Shown here: in pieces, positions 7,481 through 14,349 of the stretch
How the letters are laid out: each line of letters starts with the position of its first letter
Numbering within the stretch: the stretch's first letter is position 1
Position numbers and translations under genes: made by a program
Source: an uncultured Anaerolineales bacterium
Lineage (GTDB): Bacteria > Chloroflexota > Anaerolineae > Anaerolineales > Villigracilaceae
Direction of reading: 5' to 3'
DNA: 32,393 nucleotides
Assembly: GCA_937928015.1 (NCBI GenBank)
Contig: CALFXA010000064.1
Location: 1-32,393 of the forward strand
The notes under the pieces: generated by a model
Seen by the model: only the letters and a program-made list of their open reading frames with translations
What the model was told of the DNA's origin: nothing
Database searches by the model: none

Positions 7481-8365
7481 CTAATTTTTGATTGCCTTGG
7501 CGATAGCTGCCACGTGCTCAGGCGTGGACCCGCAGCATCCACCGACGATGCGCGCGCCCATGCCCACGTACTTCTTGGCGTACTCGCCCATCATCTCGGG
7601 CGTGACGTCGTACAGGGCGCGGTTGGTGGCGGCGTCCATGTGGGGCAGACCCGCGTTCGGCTTGATCCACAGCGGGAAGCCCGCCTTGGCCGCGCCATAT
7701 TCCGCGACGATCTTTTCCATGTTTTCGAGCGTGGTGCCACAGTTCGCGCCGATGGCGACCGCGCCGAGGTCGGTGTAGGTCTGCATCACCTGCGAGGTCT
7801 TGACGCCCATCATGGTGCGCACGCCGCGGTCATACGAGAATGAGACCACGATGGGCAGGTCGCTGGCGGAGCGGGCACCCTCGAAGGCGGCGGTGGCTTC
7901 TTCGAGCGCGAACATGGTCTCGATCAGCAGCAGGTCCACGCCGCCCTCGGTCAGAGCTTTGGCCTGTTCGGCGTAGGTGGCGCGGGCGTCGTCGGGAGTC
8001 AATGGACCGTACGGGACCATCAGCGCGCCCGTGGGACCCATCGAGCCAGCCACCAGCACGCCGTCGCGTTTGGAGGCAACCTTGCGGGCCAGGTCCACCG
8101 CGCGCATGTTGACCTCAGGCGCGCGGTCCACGTACTTCGAATCCTTCATGCGCAGGCGCGTGCCGCCGAAGGTGCAGGTCAGGATGATGTCCGAGCCTGC
8201 CTCGACGAAGCGGTTCGCCAGCGTGAGCAGGATCTCGGGATTGTCCATCACCAGGTCCTCGGGCGGGGTGCCCGCCTTCAGTCCCATGATTTGCAAATTG
8301 GTACCCGTGGCCCCGTCCGCCACGAGAACCTCCCCCGCGTTGAGCCTTTCCAGAAATTTGTTCAT
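7481..8365 (-). CDS. homocysteine S-methyltransferase-family protein (MetH N-terminal domain type)
   Basis: A 294-residue stand-alone homocysteine-binding barrel. It starts LVADGATGTNLQIMGL, has TCTFGGTRLRM, and carries the three zinc ligands as GANCG (one Cys) and GGCCGSTPEH (two Cys). The family transfers a methyl from a corrinoid, betaine or similar donor to homocysteine, giving methionine. No folate, B12 or activation domain is attached, so a separate methyl donor is needed; the corrinoid protein in the same locus is the obvious candidate. The ATG at 8363-8365 follows AAAGGAG. Terminator-like hairpin after the TAG stop. The role as the acceptor branch of this pathway is inferred. Confidence 0.88.
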   Translation of the reverse strand: MNKFLERLNAGEVLVADGATGTNLQIMGLKAGTPPEDLVMDNPEILLTLANRFVEAGSDIILTCTFGGTRLRMKDSKYVDRAPEVNMRAVDLARKVASKRDGVLVAGSMGPTGALMVPYGPLTPDDARATYAEQAKALTEGGVDLLLIETMFALEEATAAFEGARSASDLPIVVSFSYDRGVRTMMGVKTSQVMQTYTDLGAVAIGANCGTTLENMEKIVAEYGAAKAGFPLWIKPNAGLPHMDAATNRALYDVTPEMMGEYAKKYVGMGARIVGGCCGSTPEHVAAIAKAIKN

Positions 8366-8380
8366 ATCGTCTCCTTTGAG

Positions 8381-8437
8381 TAGGGGCACGGCGGGTTGAC
8401 CGAAGACCGTGCCTGCAATGGGTTTGCCGTGCCCTTA
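8381..8437. repeat. palindromic dispersed repeat between activase and homocysteine methyltransferase-like genes
   Basis: Inverted arms taggggcacggc (8381-8392) and gccgtgccctta (8426-8437) pair over 12 positions with one G:T. It fills nearly all of the 74-base gap between the two genes. Confidence 0.7.
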
Positions 8438-8439
8438 CA

Positions 8440-10509
8440 TTATTTCTTCATCAACTTCTCCGCCATCGGATCGATCTGATGATGCGGGATCAGGTGCGCC
8501 ACGTGCGTGAACGGTTCGATCATGTGCGGGAAATTCAGCGCCAGCATGAACTGGTTCTGGAACTCGGGGTCGGTGGGCAGCTCGAAGCGCTGCACCGTTT
8601 GTACTACCTCGGCAGCCTCGTGGCGCTTTTCTATGTTGAGCAGCGCGATCCGCGCCCCGTCACCCGCGGCGTTGCCCACCGCGTAGACGTCCTCCAGCGG
8701 CAGGTCGGGGATCAGGCCGATCAGCATGGCCTTGGTCTTGTCGATGTAGCTGCCGAAGCCGCCCGCCAGGATAAGTTTATCAGGTCTTTCGAGGTTCATC
8801 TGACGCAGCAGTGTGCGCGCCGCCACGAACAGCGCGGCCTTGGCCAATTGGATCTGGCGGATGTCTTTCAACGTGAGGACGATGTCCCGCCCGATGGAGG
8901 TTTCCCGCGCCCAGGCGATGACGTACTCCTGACCGTTCCCCCCGCTGCGGATACGCTTCGTCCCTTCGACTTCGCTCAGGGCGAACTTTGCGTTGAATCG
9001 GCCCCGACCGTCCAGGATCCGTACTCGGAACATTTCTGCCACCGCGTCGATGATGGCCGAGCCGCAGATACCCTTGACGTCCCCCGTGTTCCAGCCCTCC
9101 GCGCCGATGACCTTGTAGCGCGGCTCCAGCGTGGACTCGTCGATCTCGACGCGCTCGATGGCGCCAGGCGCGGCACGCATCCCGTATTCGATGTGCGCGC
9201 CTTCCAGGGCGGGTCCTGTCGGCGTGGACGTGCAGACCAGCCGTCGGCGGTTGCCCAGCACCAATTCCGCGTTGGTGCCTACGTCGATGATTAGCCAGTT
9301 CTCGTCCTGTTTGTGTGGCTCCTCGGCGATCAGCACGCCGCTGGTGTCCGCGCCAATAAAGGACGCAATGGTCGGCAGCACGTGGATGTTGCCCGCAGGG
9401 TTGATGTTCAGTCCCAGCTCGCGCGCCTTGAGGTCCACCGCCTTGTGAATGGTCGGCACATACGGCGCGCGTCCGAGGTGAGTGGGGGGCAGGTTGAGCA
9501 AAAGATGATGCATGGTCGTGTTGCCGACCAGCACCATTTCGAAAATGTCGTCTTTTGTTACGTCATTGCGAGATTGCTTCGTCGCGCTATCGCGCTCCTC
9601 GCAATGACGGAGGGCTAGTTGCATCAACTTATTCAACGTGCCAATGACCGCCTTGTGCATCTTCTCCAGCCCATCACCGTGTTCGATGGAATACTGGATG
9701 CGCGACATGACGTCCTCGCCGTAGACGATCTGTGGGTTCATCTCGGATTCGGCCGCCAACACTTCGCCCGTGCGCAGGTCGCACAGATAGAGCGCAATCG
9801 TGGTCGAGCCGACGTCCACCGCTGCGCCGAAGGAGTCCTCGTGATAACCAGGCTGCACGCGGACCACTTCCTTGTCCTGCCAGACCGTGACCGTCACCTT
9901 CCATTCACCCTCGCGCAGGGTTTGCACTAGCGTGCGCAGGACCGTGTAATCGATGGAAAAGTCGGCCGCCTTGGGCAGATGCTCCTCGCCGCGCCGCACC
10001 AGCGACATGGCGTGCTCGATCCCCGAGGCCAGCCTTTCCCAGTCTGCGAAGGGCTGAGCCAGCGAGGGCGGTTCCATTTCCACGTAATATTTTCGGATGG
10101 ACGGGTGAATCTCGATCTCGCGTTGCGTGGCCGACTTGCGCACGATCTGCTTGTTGCCGCGGCTTTCCTCGGGGACGTTAATCAGCACATCGCCCAGCAC
10201 ACAGGCCTGACACGACAGCCGCACCTGTCCCACCTCCCAGCCGCGGTCTTTGAGCAGCCTGGGACGGCGCGCAAAGTAGGCGGTCTCGTCCGCGCTGACG
10301 GGGGAGAGGTGTTCGCGCTTCGAGTGGATGTTGTACTTCTCGAAGCGCCCTTCCTCGACCAGCACCATGCACTTGCCGCAGGTGGCGTTCTCGGCGCAGA
10401 TCGACTCGATCTCCACGCCCAGCTCGCGCGCGGCGGCCCGTAGACTCGTGCCTTCTTCGACGAGTCCACGGCGGCCAGAGGGTTGCAGGATGACGAGGTG
10501 TTTGGTCAT
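8440..10509 (-). CDS. reductive activase of corrinoid proteins ([2Fe-2S] ferredoxin + ASKHA/DUF4445)
   Basis: A 689-residue protein that uses ATP to reduce inactive Co(II) of a corrinoid protein back to Co(I). The N-terminal ferredoxin domain shows C-x5-C-x2-C at Cys38/44/47 and a fourth ligand near Cys100. A linker leads to the ASKHA ATPase fold, with GAAVDVGSTTIALYL, LVGNTTMHHLLL, LIIDVGTNAELVLG, GICGSAIIDAVAEM and ILAGGFGSYID. This is the bacterial RACE-type architecture, not the archaeal RamA type. Two dispersed repeats have been inserted in frame (8962-8986 and 9561-9609), giving FALSEVEG and HCEERDSATKQSRND, segments absent from the family as I recall it. I start at the ATG at 10507-10509; an 11-codon extension runs through a palindrome. 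Function is secure, activity with these inserts is not. Confidence 0.9.
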   Translation of the reverse strand: MTKHLVILQPSGRRGLVEEGTSLRAAARELGVEIESICAENATCGKCMVLVEEGRFEKYNIHSKREHLSPVSADETAYFARRPRLLKDRGWEVGQVRLSCQACVLGDVLINVPEESRGNKQIVRKSATQREIEIHPSIRKYYVEMEPPSLAQPFADWERLASGIEHAMSLVRRGEEHLPKAADFSIDYTVLRTLVQTLREGEWKVTVTVWQDKEVVRVQPGYHEDSFGAAVDVGSTTIALYLCDLRTGEVLAAESEMNPQIVYGEDVMSRIQYSIEHGDGLEKMHKAVIGTLNKLMQLALRHCEERDSATKQSRNDVTKDDIFEMVLVGNTTMHHLLLNLPPTHLGRAPYVPTIHKAVDLKARELGLNINPAGNIHVLPTIASFIGADTSGVLIAEEPHKQDENWLIIDVGTNAELVLGNRRRLVCTSTPTGPALEGAHIEYGMRAAPGAIERVEIDESTLEPRYKVIGAEGWNTGDVKGICGSAIIDAVAEMFRVRILDGRGRFNAKFALSEVEGTKRIRSGGNGQEYVIAWARETSIGRDIVLTLKDIRQIQLAKAALFVAARTLLRQMNLERPDKLILAGGFGSYIDKTKAMLIGLIPDLPLEDVYAVGNAAGDGARIALLNIEKRHEAAEVVQTVQRFELPTDPEFQNQFMLALNFPHMIEPFTHVAHLIPHHQIDPMAEKLMKK
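8962..8986. repeat. dispersed repeat (CCCTGAGCGAAGTCGAAGGG type), in frame within the activase
   Basis: The plus strand reads cccttcgacttcgctcaggg followed by cgaac. This word is a common scattered repeat of bacterial genomes and gives the typical peptide FALSEVEG in this frame. It lies between the GICGSAIIDAVAEM and DIRQIQLAKAAL motifs. Confidence 0.75.
9561..9609. repeat. 49-bp MITE/REP-like element, in frame within the activase
   Basis: Perfect 12-bp inverted ends, CGTCATTGCGAG (9561-9572) and CTCGCAATGACG (9598-9609), enclose attgcttcgtcgc...gcgctc. This is a widespread dispersed element, recognisable in proteins as HCEERxxxxxxSR. Here it encodes HCEERDSATKQSRND just before the LVGNTTMHH motif. 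Confidence 0.85.
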
Positions 10510-10515
10510 AAGCAA

Positions 10516-10540
10516 GTGGGGCGGGATGGTTCCGCCCCAC
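10516..10540. repeat. palindrome in the leader of the activase gene
   Basis: Arms gtggggcgg and ccgccccac (9 bp perfect) enclose a 7-base loop, ending 7 bases before the activase ATG. It lacks a T tail, so it looks like a REP-type hairpin and not a terminator. It may limit access to the weak ribosome site. Confidence 0.65.
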
Positions 10541-10550
10541 AATTATATAA

Positions 10551-10613
10551 TACCCACGGCCACGAATTGCGTTTTCCCCTTTAAAAGAACGCAATTCGTG
10601 ACCGCCCTGGGTA
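10551..10613. repeat. long two-part hairpin between small virulence-factor-family gene and activase
   Basis: A 13-bp perfect stem (cacgaattgcgtt 10561-10573, aacgcaattcgtg 10588-10600) encloses a 14-base loop. An outer pair, taccca (10551-10556) and tgggta (10608-10613), extends it. It begins 6 bases past the upstream stop. It could be a small non-coding mobile element or a processing site. Confidence 0.65.
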
Positions 10614-10619
10614 TACAGG

Positions 10620-10904
10620 TTAAGAATTTCGTTTGGGGATTTCAATGACCCTGAACTCGGCCTCAAGTTCGGCCTTGACCGCCTGCGCGACTTCCTCAGG
10701 CCCGCCCTCTCGTTCGATCCACGGACCCTTCTTCCACTGGGCCACGTAATCGTCCGTACCTATCAGGCCGACGGCCATGGCGTAGGCATCCACCGCGCTC
10801 ATGAAGCGTTTGGACATTTCCACTTTGACCTCTCGCCCGTCCCCCGAGGCGGTGATCATGGTCGGGATGTGTCGCCAATAGGTCACTCGATATTTGCTTT
10901 GCAT
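10620..10904 (-). CDS. small 'virulence factor'-family protein (PF13769-like) of methyltransferase clusters
   Basis: A 94-residue soluble protein beginning MQSKYRVTYWRHIPTMITA, with YAMAVGLIGTDDYVAQWKKGPW in the middle. This matches the short family annotated 'virulence factor' (YWRDIP... AAM...DxYLxxW), which despite its name is often found beside corrinoid methyltransferases and ASKHA activases in my recollection. No membrane segment, cofactor motif or catalytic residue is evident, so an accessory or assembly role is a guess. The ATG at 10902-10904 has an AAAGGTGA ribosome site; a longer in-frame start at 10955 runs through a dispersed palindrome and is rejected. It sits between the ECF T component and the activase. 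Confidence 0.75.
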   Translation of the reverse strand: MQSKYRVTYWRHIPTMITASGDGREVKVEMSKRFMSAVDAYAMAVGLIGTDDYVAQWKKGPWIEREGGPEEVAQAVKAELEAEFRVIEIPKRNS

Positions 10905-10924
10905 GGTTTCACCTTTAAAACGGA

Positions 10925-10979
10925 GCGCAGACTTCAGTCTGCGCAGGTTCTTCATCGCGCTGCGCGAAGTCGAAGCGCG
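10925..10979. repeat. two adjacent palindromic repeats
   Basis: The first, 10925-10944, is gcgcagacttcagtctgcgc with 9-bp arms and a 2-base centre. The second, 10956-10979, has arms cgcgct and agcgcg around gcgcgaagtcga, the same gcgaagtcgaag word as in the repeat at 8962-8986. Both lie between the EcfT gene and the small virulence-factor-family gene. Confidence 0.7.
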
Positions 10980-11001
10980 GATGGAAGTTGATTCTGTAAT
11001 T

Positions 11002-11781
11002 TTACAGTACCAGCAATCCCTTTTCCCACAGGATCAGCCCCGCGCCCGCCGCGATAAAGGCGACCACGATCAACACTCCGACGAAGGTCAGCCGATATGG
11101 CTTGACGTAGGTCCGCGTGGGATAGGCGCCGAAGCCGCGCGATTCGATGGCCAGCGCGGTATTCTCGGCTTTGCGCAGCCCGTTGACGATGACCGTGAAC
11201 AGGTAACGCTGCCACAGACGGAAGCGATGTGCCCACGGCGAACGCGCCGCGCGTCCGCGGATGGCGTGAGCGGCCTGGACGGCGTCCACCTCCTGCTGGA
11301 TGATGGGCAGGAAGCGCAAAGCGGTGAAGATGGCAAAGGCATATCGGTAGGGGATGCCCAATTTGGTCAGGCCCACCATCAGCTCGCGGATGTTGGTGGT
11401 CCAGATGAATATGAACGAGACCAGCACCATGATTGCCAGACGGAAGAAGTAACCCGCGCCTTTGACCAGTCCCTCCTGCGAACCATGCAACGGACCGAAC
11501 GTGAAGATCGGCTCGCCAGGCGTGACGAAGAAATGGAACAGGCCCAACAGCAGCGCCACGCCGAAGATGAGCGGCGAGGCCTTCAGGATGACCGACAAGG
11601 GCACACGCGCGAACAACAGGGCGATGACCAACAGGGCGGCCAGCAGGATCCCGCGTGCCTCCATCGTGGTCGTCTGGAAGGCCAGCACGATGACCACCAC
11701 CACCCACAGCAGTTTGCTGAGCGCGTCGGCGCGATGGAAGAGCGAGTCTTGGTCGAGGTAGGCGAGAGTGTGCTCGTTCAT
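11002..11781 (-). CDS. ECF transporter T component (transmembrane coupling protein)
   Basis: A 259-residue inner-membrane protein with about five hydrophobic segments. It links the two ATPases to the substrate-binding S component of an energy-coupling-factor importer. The two coupling-helix motifs are present: AHAIRGRA near residue 171 and AIESRGFG near 211. Its start overlaps the stop of the ATPase gene by 4 bases (ATGA), so translation is coupled. Fused ATPases plus dedicated T and S genes in one run resemble the Bacillus ykoEDC arrangement (YkoC here). Confidence 0.92.
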   Translation of the reverse strand: MNEHTLAYLDQDSLFHRADALSKLLWVVVVIVLAFQTTTMEARGILLAALLVIALLFARVPLSVILKASPLIFGVALLLGLFHFFVTPGEPIFTFGPLHGSQEGLVKGAGYFFRLAIMVLVSFIFIWTTNIRELMVGLTKLGIPYRYAFAIFTALRFLPIIQQEVDAVQAAHAIRGRAARSPWAHRFRLWQRYLFTVIVNGLRKAENTALAIESRGFGAYPTRTYVKPYRLTFVGVLIVVAFIAAGAGLILWEKGLLVL

Positions 11782-13505
11782 GGGGTCATGGCTTCCACAA
11801 AGGCTTCCACGGTGTTCAGGCCGTGAGGCACCGATTTTCCGCGGGCGCGCAGTTCGTCTGTCAGGCGGCGCAGGGCGGTGGGGCGCAGCGAGGCGCGTTC
11901 CACCACCTCGGGCGAACTGAACAACTGTGAAGGCGTGCCGTCGAAGACCTTCTCGCCGTCAGCCATCACGATGGCGCGGTCGATGTGGGCATCCACCAGA
12001 CGCATGTCGTGCGTAATCATCAGCACGGTGATGCCTTCCTTGCGCAGCGTGTTGATCAGTTCCATCAGGCTCTCGGTCAGACGCTTGTCCTGACCGTAGG
12101 TGGGTTCGTCCACGATGAGCAGGCGCGCGCGTCCGCCCACGAGCATGGTCGCCACGCCCAGGCGGCGCTTGGCGCCCGCGCTCAACGCGAAGGGATGTCC
12201 CTCCGACTCGCTGATCTCCAGCCGCTTGAGCATGGCCTGCACGCGTTTGTGCACCTCGTCGGGATCGTCGATGCCCTGGGCCAGAAGACTATATTCGAGT
12301 TCCTCTTTGACCGTGTCGGTCAGGAACTGATGTTCTGGATTTTGGAAGACCAGCGCGATGTCGTTCGCCAGATCCTGCACGGTCCATTGACGCGCCTTGC
12401 GCCCGAAGAGCGTCAGGTCGCCGCCCGTGGGTTTGAGCAGGCCCACCAGCAATTTGCTGAGCGTGCTCTTGCCCGCGCCGTTCTGACCGACGATGGCCGC
12501 GATCTCGCCTTGGCGGATCTCGAAGGAGACGCCGCGTAGCGCGCGCGATTTTTTGTTGTATCCGAAGCGCAGATTCTCCGCGCGGACCAGCACCTCACCC
12601 CGTGTCGGGACCTCGGGACGGGTACGGCCTTCGAGGAAGTTGAACCCGCCAAAGGCGTCGGCTGCTTCGCTGACAGTGATGGGCACCTGCCCGTCGAAGA
12701 GTCCGCGTTGCTTCAGGCGCAGACCCACCTCGGTCGGTTCGGGCAGCCAGACCCCCAGGTCCAGCATTTCCGCGCCGTGACGTTCGATCACCTCGCGCGG
12801 AGTCCCCTGGGCGACGACGCGTCCCTTGTCGAGCAGGATCAGGTCGTCGGCCTGGGCCATGAACTCGTCCAGGTCTTTGGTGACCAGTACGATGGACTTG
12901 CCCTCGTCGCGCAGGCGCAGGATCAATTGGTGGACGGCATGCGTGGTGGCGGGGTCGAGGTTGGCGGTCGGCTCGTCGAGCACGATCAGCGCGGGCTGCA
13001 TAGCCAGCACCGAGGCCAACCCTAATTTCTGGATCTGACCGCCTGAGAGCGCCCAGACCAGATTCTTGCGCAGGCCGTTCAAGCCGACGTATTCGAGCGA
13101 GCGCGTGACCTGCTCGGCAATCTTGTCGGGGTCCTGGCGCAGGTTTTCGGGGCCGAAAGCGACCTCGTCCTCGACCTGCAGGGTGGCGAACATCCACTCG
13201 GGGTCCTGAAACAACATGCCGACCGAGTGCGCCAAATCCTGCACCTTCGAGGCGGAAACATCCTGCCCGTCCACAACCACCTTGCCTTCGAGTTTCCCGC
13301 CTAAAATGTGTGGGACAATGCCGTTGAGCAGCATGCACAACGTGGATTTGCCCGAGCCCGAAGGCCCGACCAGCAAAGTGAAAGACCCGCGCTGGATGGA
13401 CAAATTAACGTCCACGAGCGAGGGCGTGGTTTTGCCGTAGTGTTTGTAGGTGACTCCGCTCAAGCGGACGAGCGGCTCGGCGGAGGTGGGCGGAGGTGTG
13501 GTCAC
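11778..13505 (-). CDS. ECF transporter fused double ATPase (YkoD-like)
   Basis: A 575-residue protein holding two ABC ATPase domains in one chain, equivalent to EcfA and EcfA' and powering the importer. Domain 1 has Walker A GPSGSGKST (47-55), signature LSGGQ and Walker B LIVLDEPTANLD. Domain 2 has Walker A GQNGAGKST, a deviating signature LSAGAKRR and LLIVDEPTYGQD. The deviating signature is seen in the second half of many fused ECF ATPases. The start is a GTG at 13503-13505 with no clear ribosome site, so the N-terminus is less certain. It overlaps the T gene downstream; 124 bases with a hairpin separate it from the S gene. Confidence 0.92.
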   Translation of the reverse strand: MTTPPPTSAEPLVRLSGVTYKHYGKTTPSLVDVNLSIQRGSFTLLVGPSGSGKSTLCMLLNGIVPHILGGKLEGKVVVDGQDVSASKVQDLAHSVGMLFQDPEWMFATLQVEDEVAFGPENLRQDPDKIAEQVTRSLEYVGLNGLRKNLVWALSGGQIQKLGLASVLAMQPALIVLDEPTANLDPATTHAVHQLILRLRDEGKSIVLVTKDLDEFMAQADDLILLDKGRVVAQGTPREVIERHGAEMLDLGVWLPEPTEVGLRLKQRGLFDGQVPITVSEAADAFGGFNFLEGRTRPEVPTRGEVLVRAENLRFGYNKKSRALRGVSFEIRQGEIAAIVGQNGAGKSTLSKLLVGLLKPTGGDLTLFGRKARQWTVQDLANDIALVFQNPEHQFLTDTVKEELEYSLLAQGIDDPDEVHKRVQAMLKRLEISESEGHPFALSAGAKRRLGVATMLVGGRARLLIVDEPTYGQDKRLTESLMELINTLRKEGITVLMITHDMRLVDAHIDRAIVMADGEKVFDGTPSQLFSSPEVVERASLRPTALRRLTDELRARGKSVPHGLNTVEAFVEAMTP

Positions 13506-13577
13506 GGTGATATTTTATTCGAGATTGGGAAGCGTTGGAAGTCTTAGTATGAAACTACAATGCGCGTAAGCATTTTC

Positions 13578-13614
13578 CCCGTTCCTCCAACAGTTTTACC
13601 GCTGGAGGAACGGG
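13578..13614. repeat. hairpin between ECF S and ATPase genes
   Basis: A perfect 12-bp stem (cccgttcctcca / tggaggaacggg) encloses a 13-base loop. No proper T tail follows on the minus strand, so it may be a REP-type stabiliser or weak terminator inside the ECF unit. Confidence 0.6.
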
Positions 13615-13629
13615 AATTTTCTGGAAAAG

Positions 13630-14295
13630 CTACTCTTTTCGTGTGGTGCGCAACAAGCCGGTACGCTCCACTAGTTTGCCGAGCCACCAGCCCAGCAGGC
13701 CCGAGATGATTGCGCCCGAGATTAGGTTGATCGGGGCGGCCTGCCAATACTGAGCCACGATCTCGGGGGTGCTGTCCCAACCGAAGAGGTAGGCGGTCCA
13801 GACGGTGCCGAACTGGGAGGCGCCAGCGCCCGCGAGCAGAAAGGCCCACCAGCCGAAATTGTTGTAGTTGACGAGGGCCATGACCGCTTCCGCGCCGATG
13901 CCCTGGGTGAGGCCCCAGCCGAGGGTGGAGAAGCCCGAGGGGTTGCCGAGCAAGGCCTCCATGGCGGTCTCGATCAGGCCGACGATCAGCATGGCGCCCG
14001 GCTTGCGGACGAGGAAGAAGGCCAGCAGGTAGGCCCACATGAAGGCGCCCTGCAGGGCCGCGCCTGCCAGCGGTCCACCCGCGGCGTTGGCGGCATTCCA
14101 GATGATGCCTGTGCCCGTGTTGACCACGCCAGCGATGGCGCCCACGACAGCCAGGATGATGAGATCGGAGGTGGTGTAGTTGAAGTTCCACCCGCCGCCT
14201 CGCGAGTCCTGTTCGCCGAGCTTGACGAAGCGGGCCAGCAGACCGAGCACAATGAGGATCAGGATGTTCACAACAATCATTACGGGAAGAGTCAT
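13630..14295 (-). CDS. ECF transporter S component, YkoE-like
   Basis: A 221-residue membrane protein with about six hydrophobic segments that should bind the imported solute. The middle part matches YkoE-type S components: RKPGAMLIVGLIETAMEALLG followed by WGLTQGIGAEAVMALVNY. Bacillus YkoE is linked to thiamine or its hydroxymethylpyrimidine precursor. Here no TPP riboswitch precedes the gene, and it lies between a methyltransferase and the other ECF genes, so the solute may instead be the methylated substrate of this pathway or a corrinoid precursor. That is inference. The ATG follows AGAAGGAG at good spacing. Confidence 0.85.
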   Translation of the reverse strand: MTLPVMIVVNILILIVLGLLARFVKLGEQDSRGGGWNFNYTTSDLIILAVVGAIAGVVNTGTGIIWNAANAAGGPLAGAALQGAFMWAYLLAFFLVRKPGAMLIVGLIETAMEALLGNPSGFSTLGWGLTQGIGAEAVMALVNYNNFGWWAFLLAGAGASQFGTVWTAYLFGWDSTPEIVAQYWQAAPINLISGAIISGLLGWWLGKLVERTGLLRTTRKE

Positions 14296-14327
14296 TGCAG
14301 CATTCTCCTTCTGTGGTTTGTTTGGCT

Positions 14328-14343
14328 CAGAGCGCGCGCTCTG
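14328..14343. repeat. perfect palindrome between the MtmB-like and ECF S genes
   Basis: The 16-base sequence cagagcgcgcgctctg is fully self-complementary and lies in the 54-base gap, 6 bases past the MtmB-like stop. No T tail follows. Confidence 0.6.
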
Positions 14344-14349
14344 GAATAC

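Noticed and set aside
9561..9609. Insertion sequence with transposase
   Set aside because: The element is only 49 bp and non-coding; no transposase gene is present anywhere in the window.
14296..14349. TPP or cobalamin riboswitch in front of the ECF or methyltransferase genes
   Set aside because: The gaps here and at 16802-16860 are too short and show none of the conserved boxes; only simple palindromes are present.
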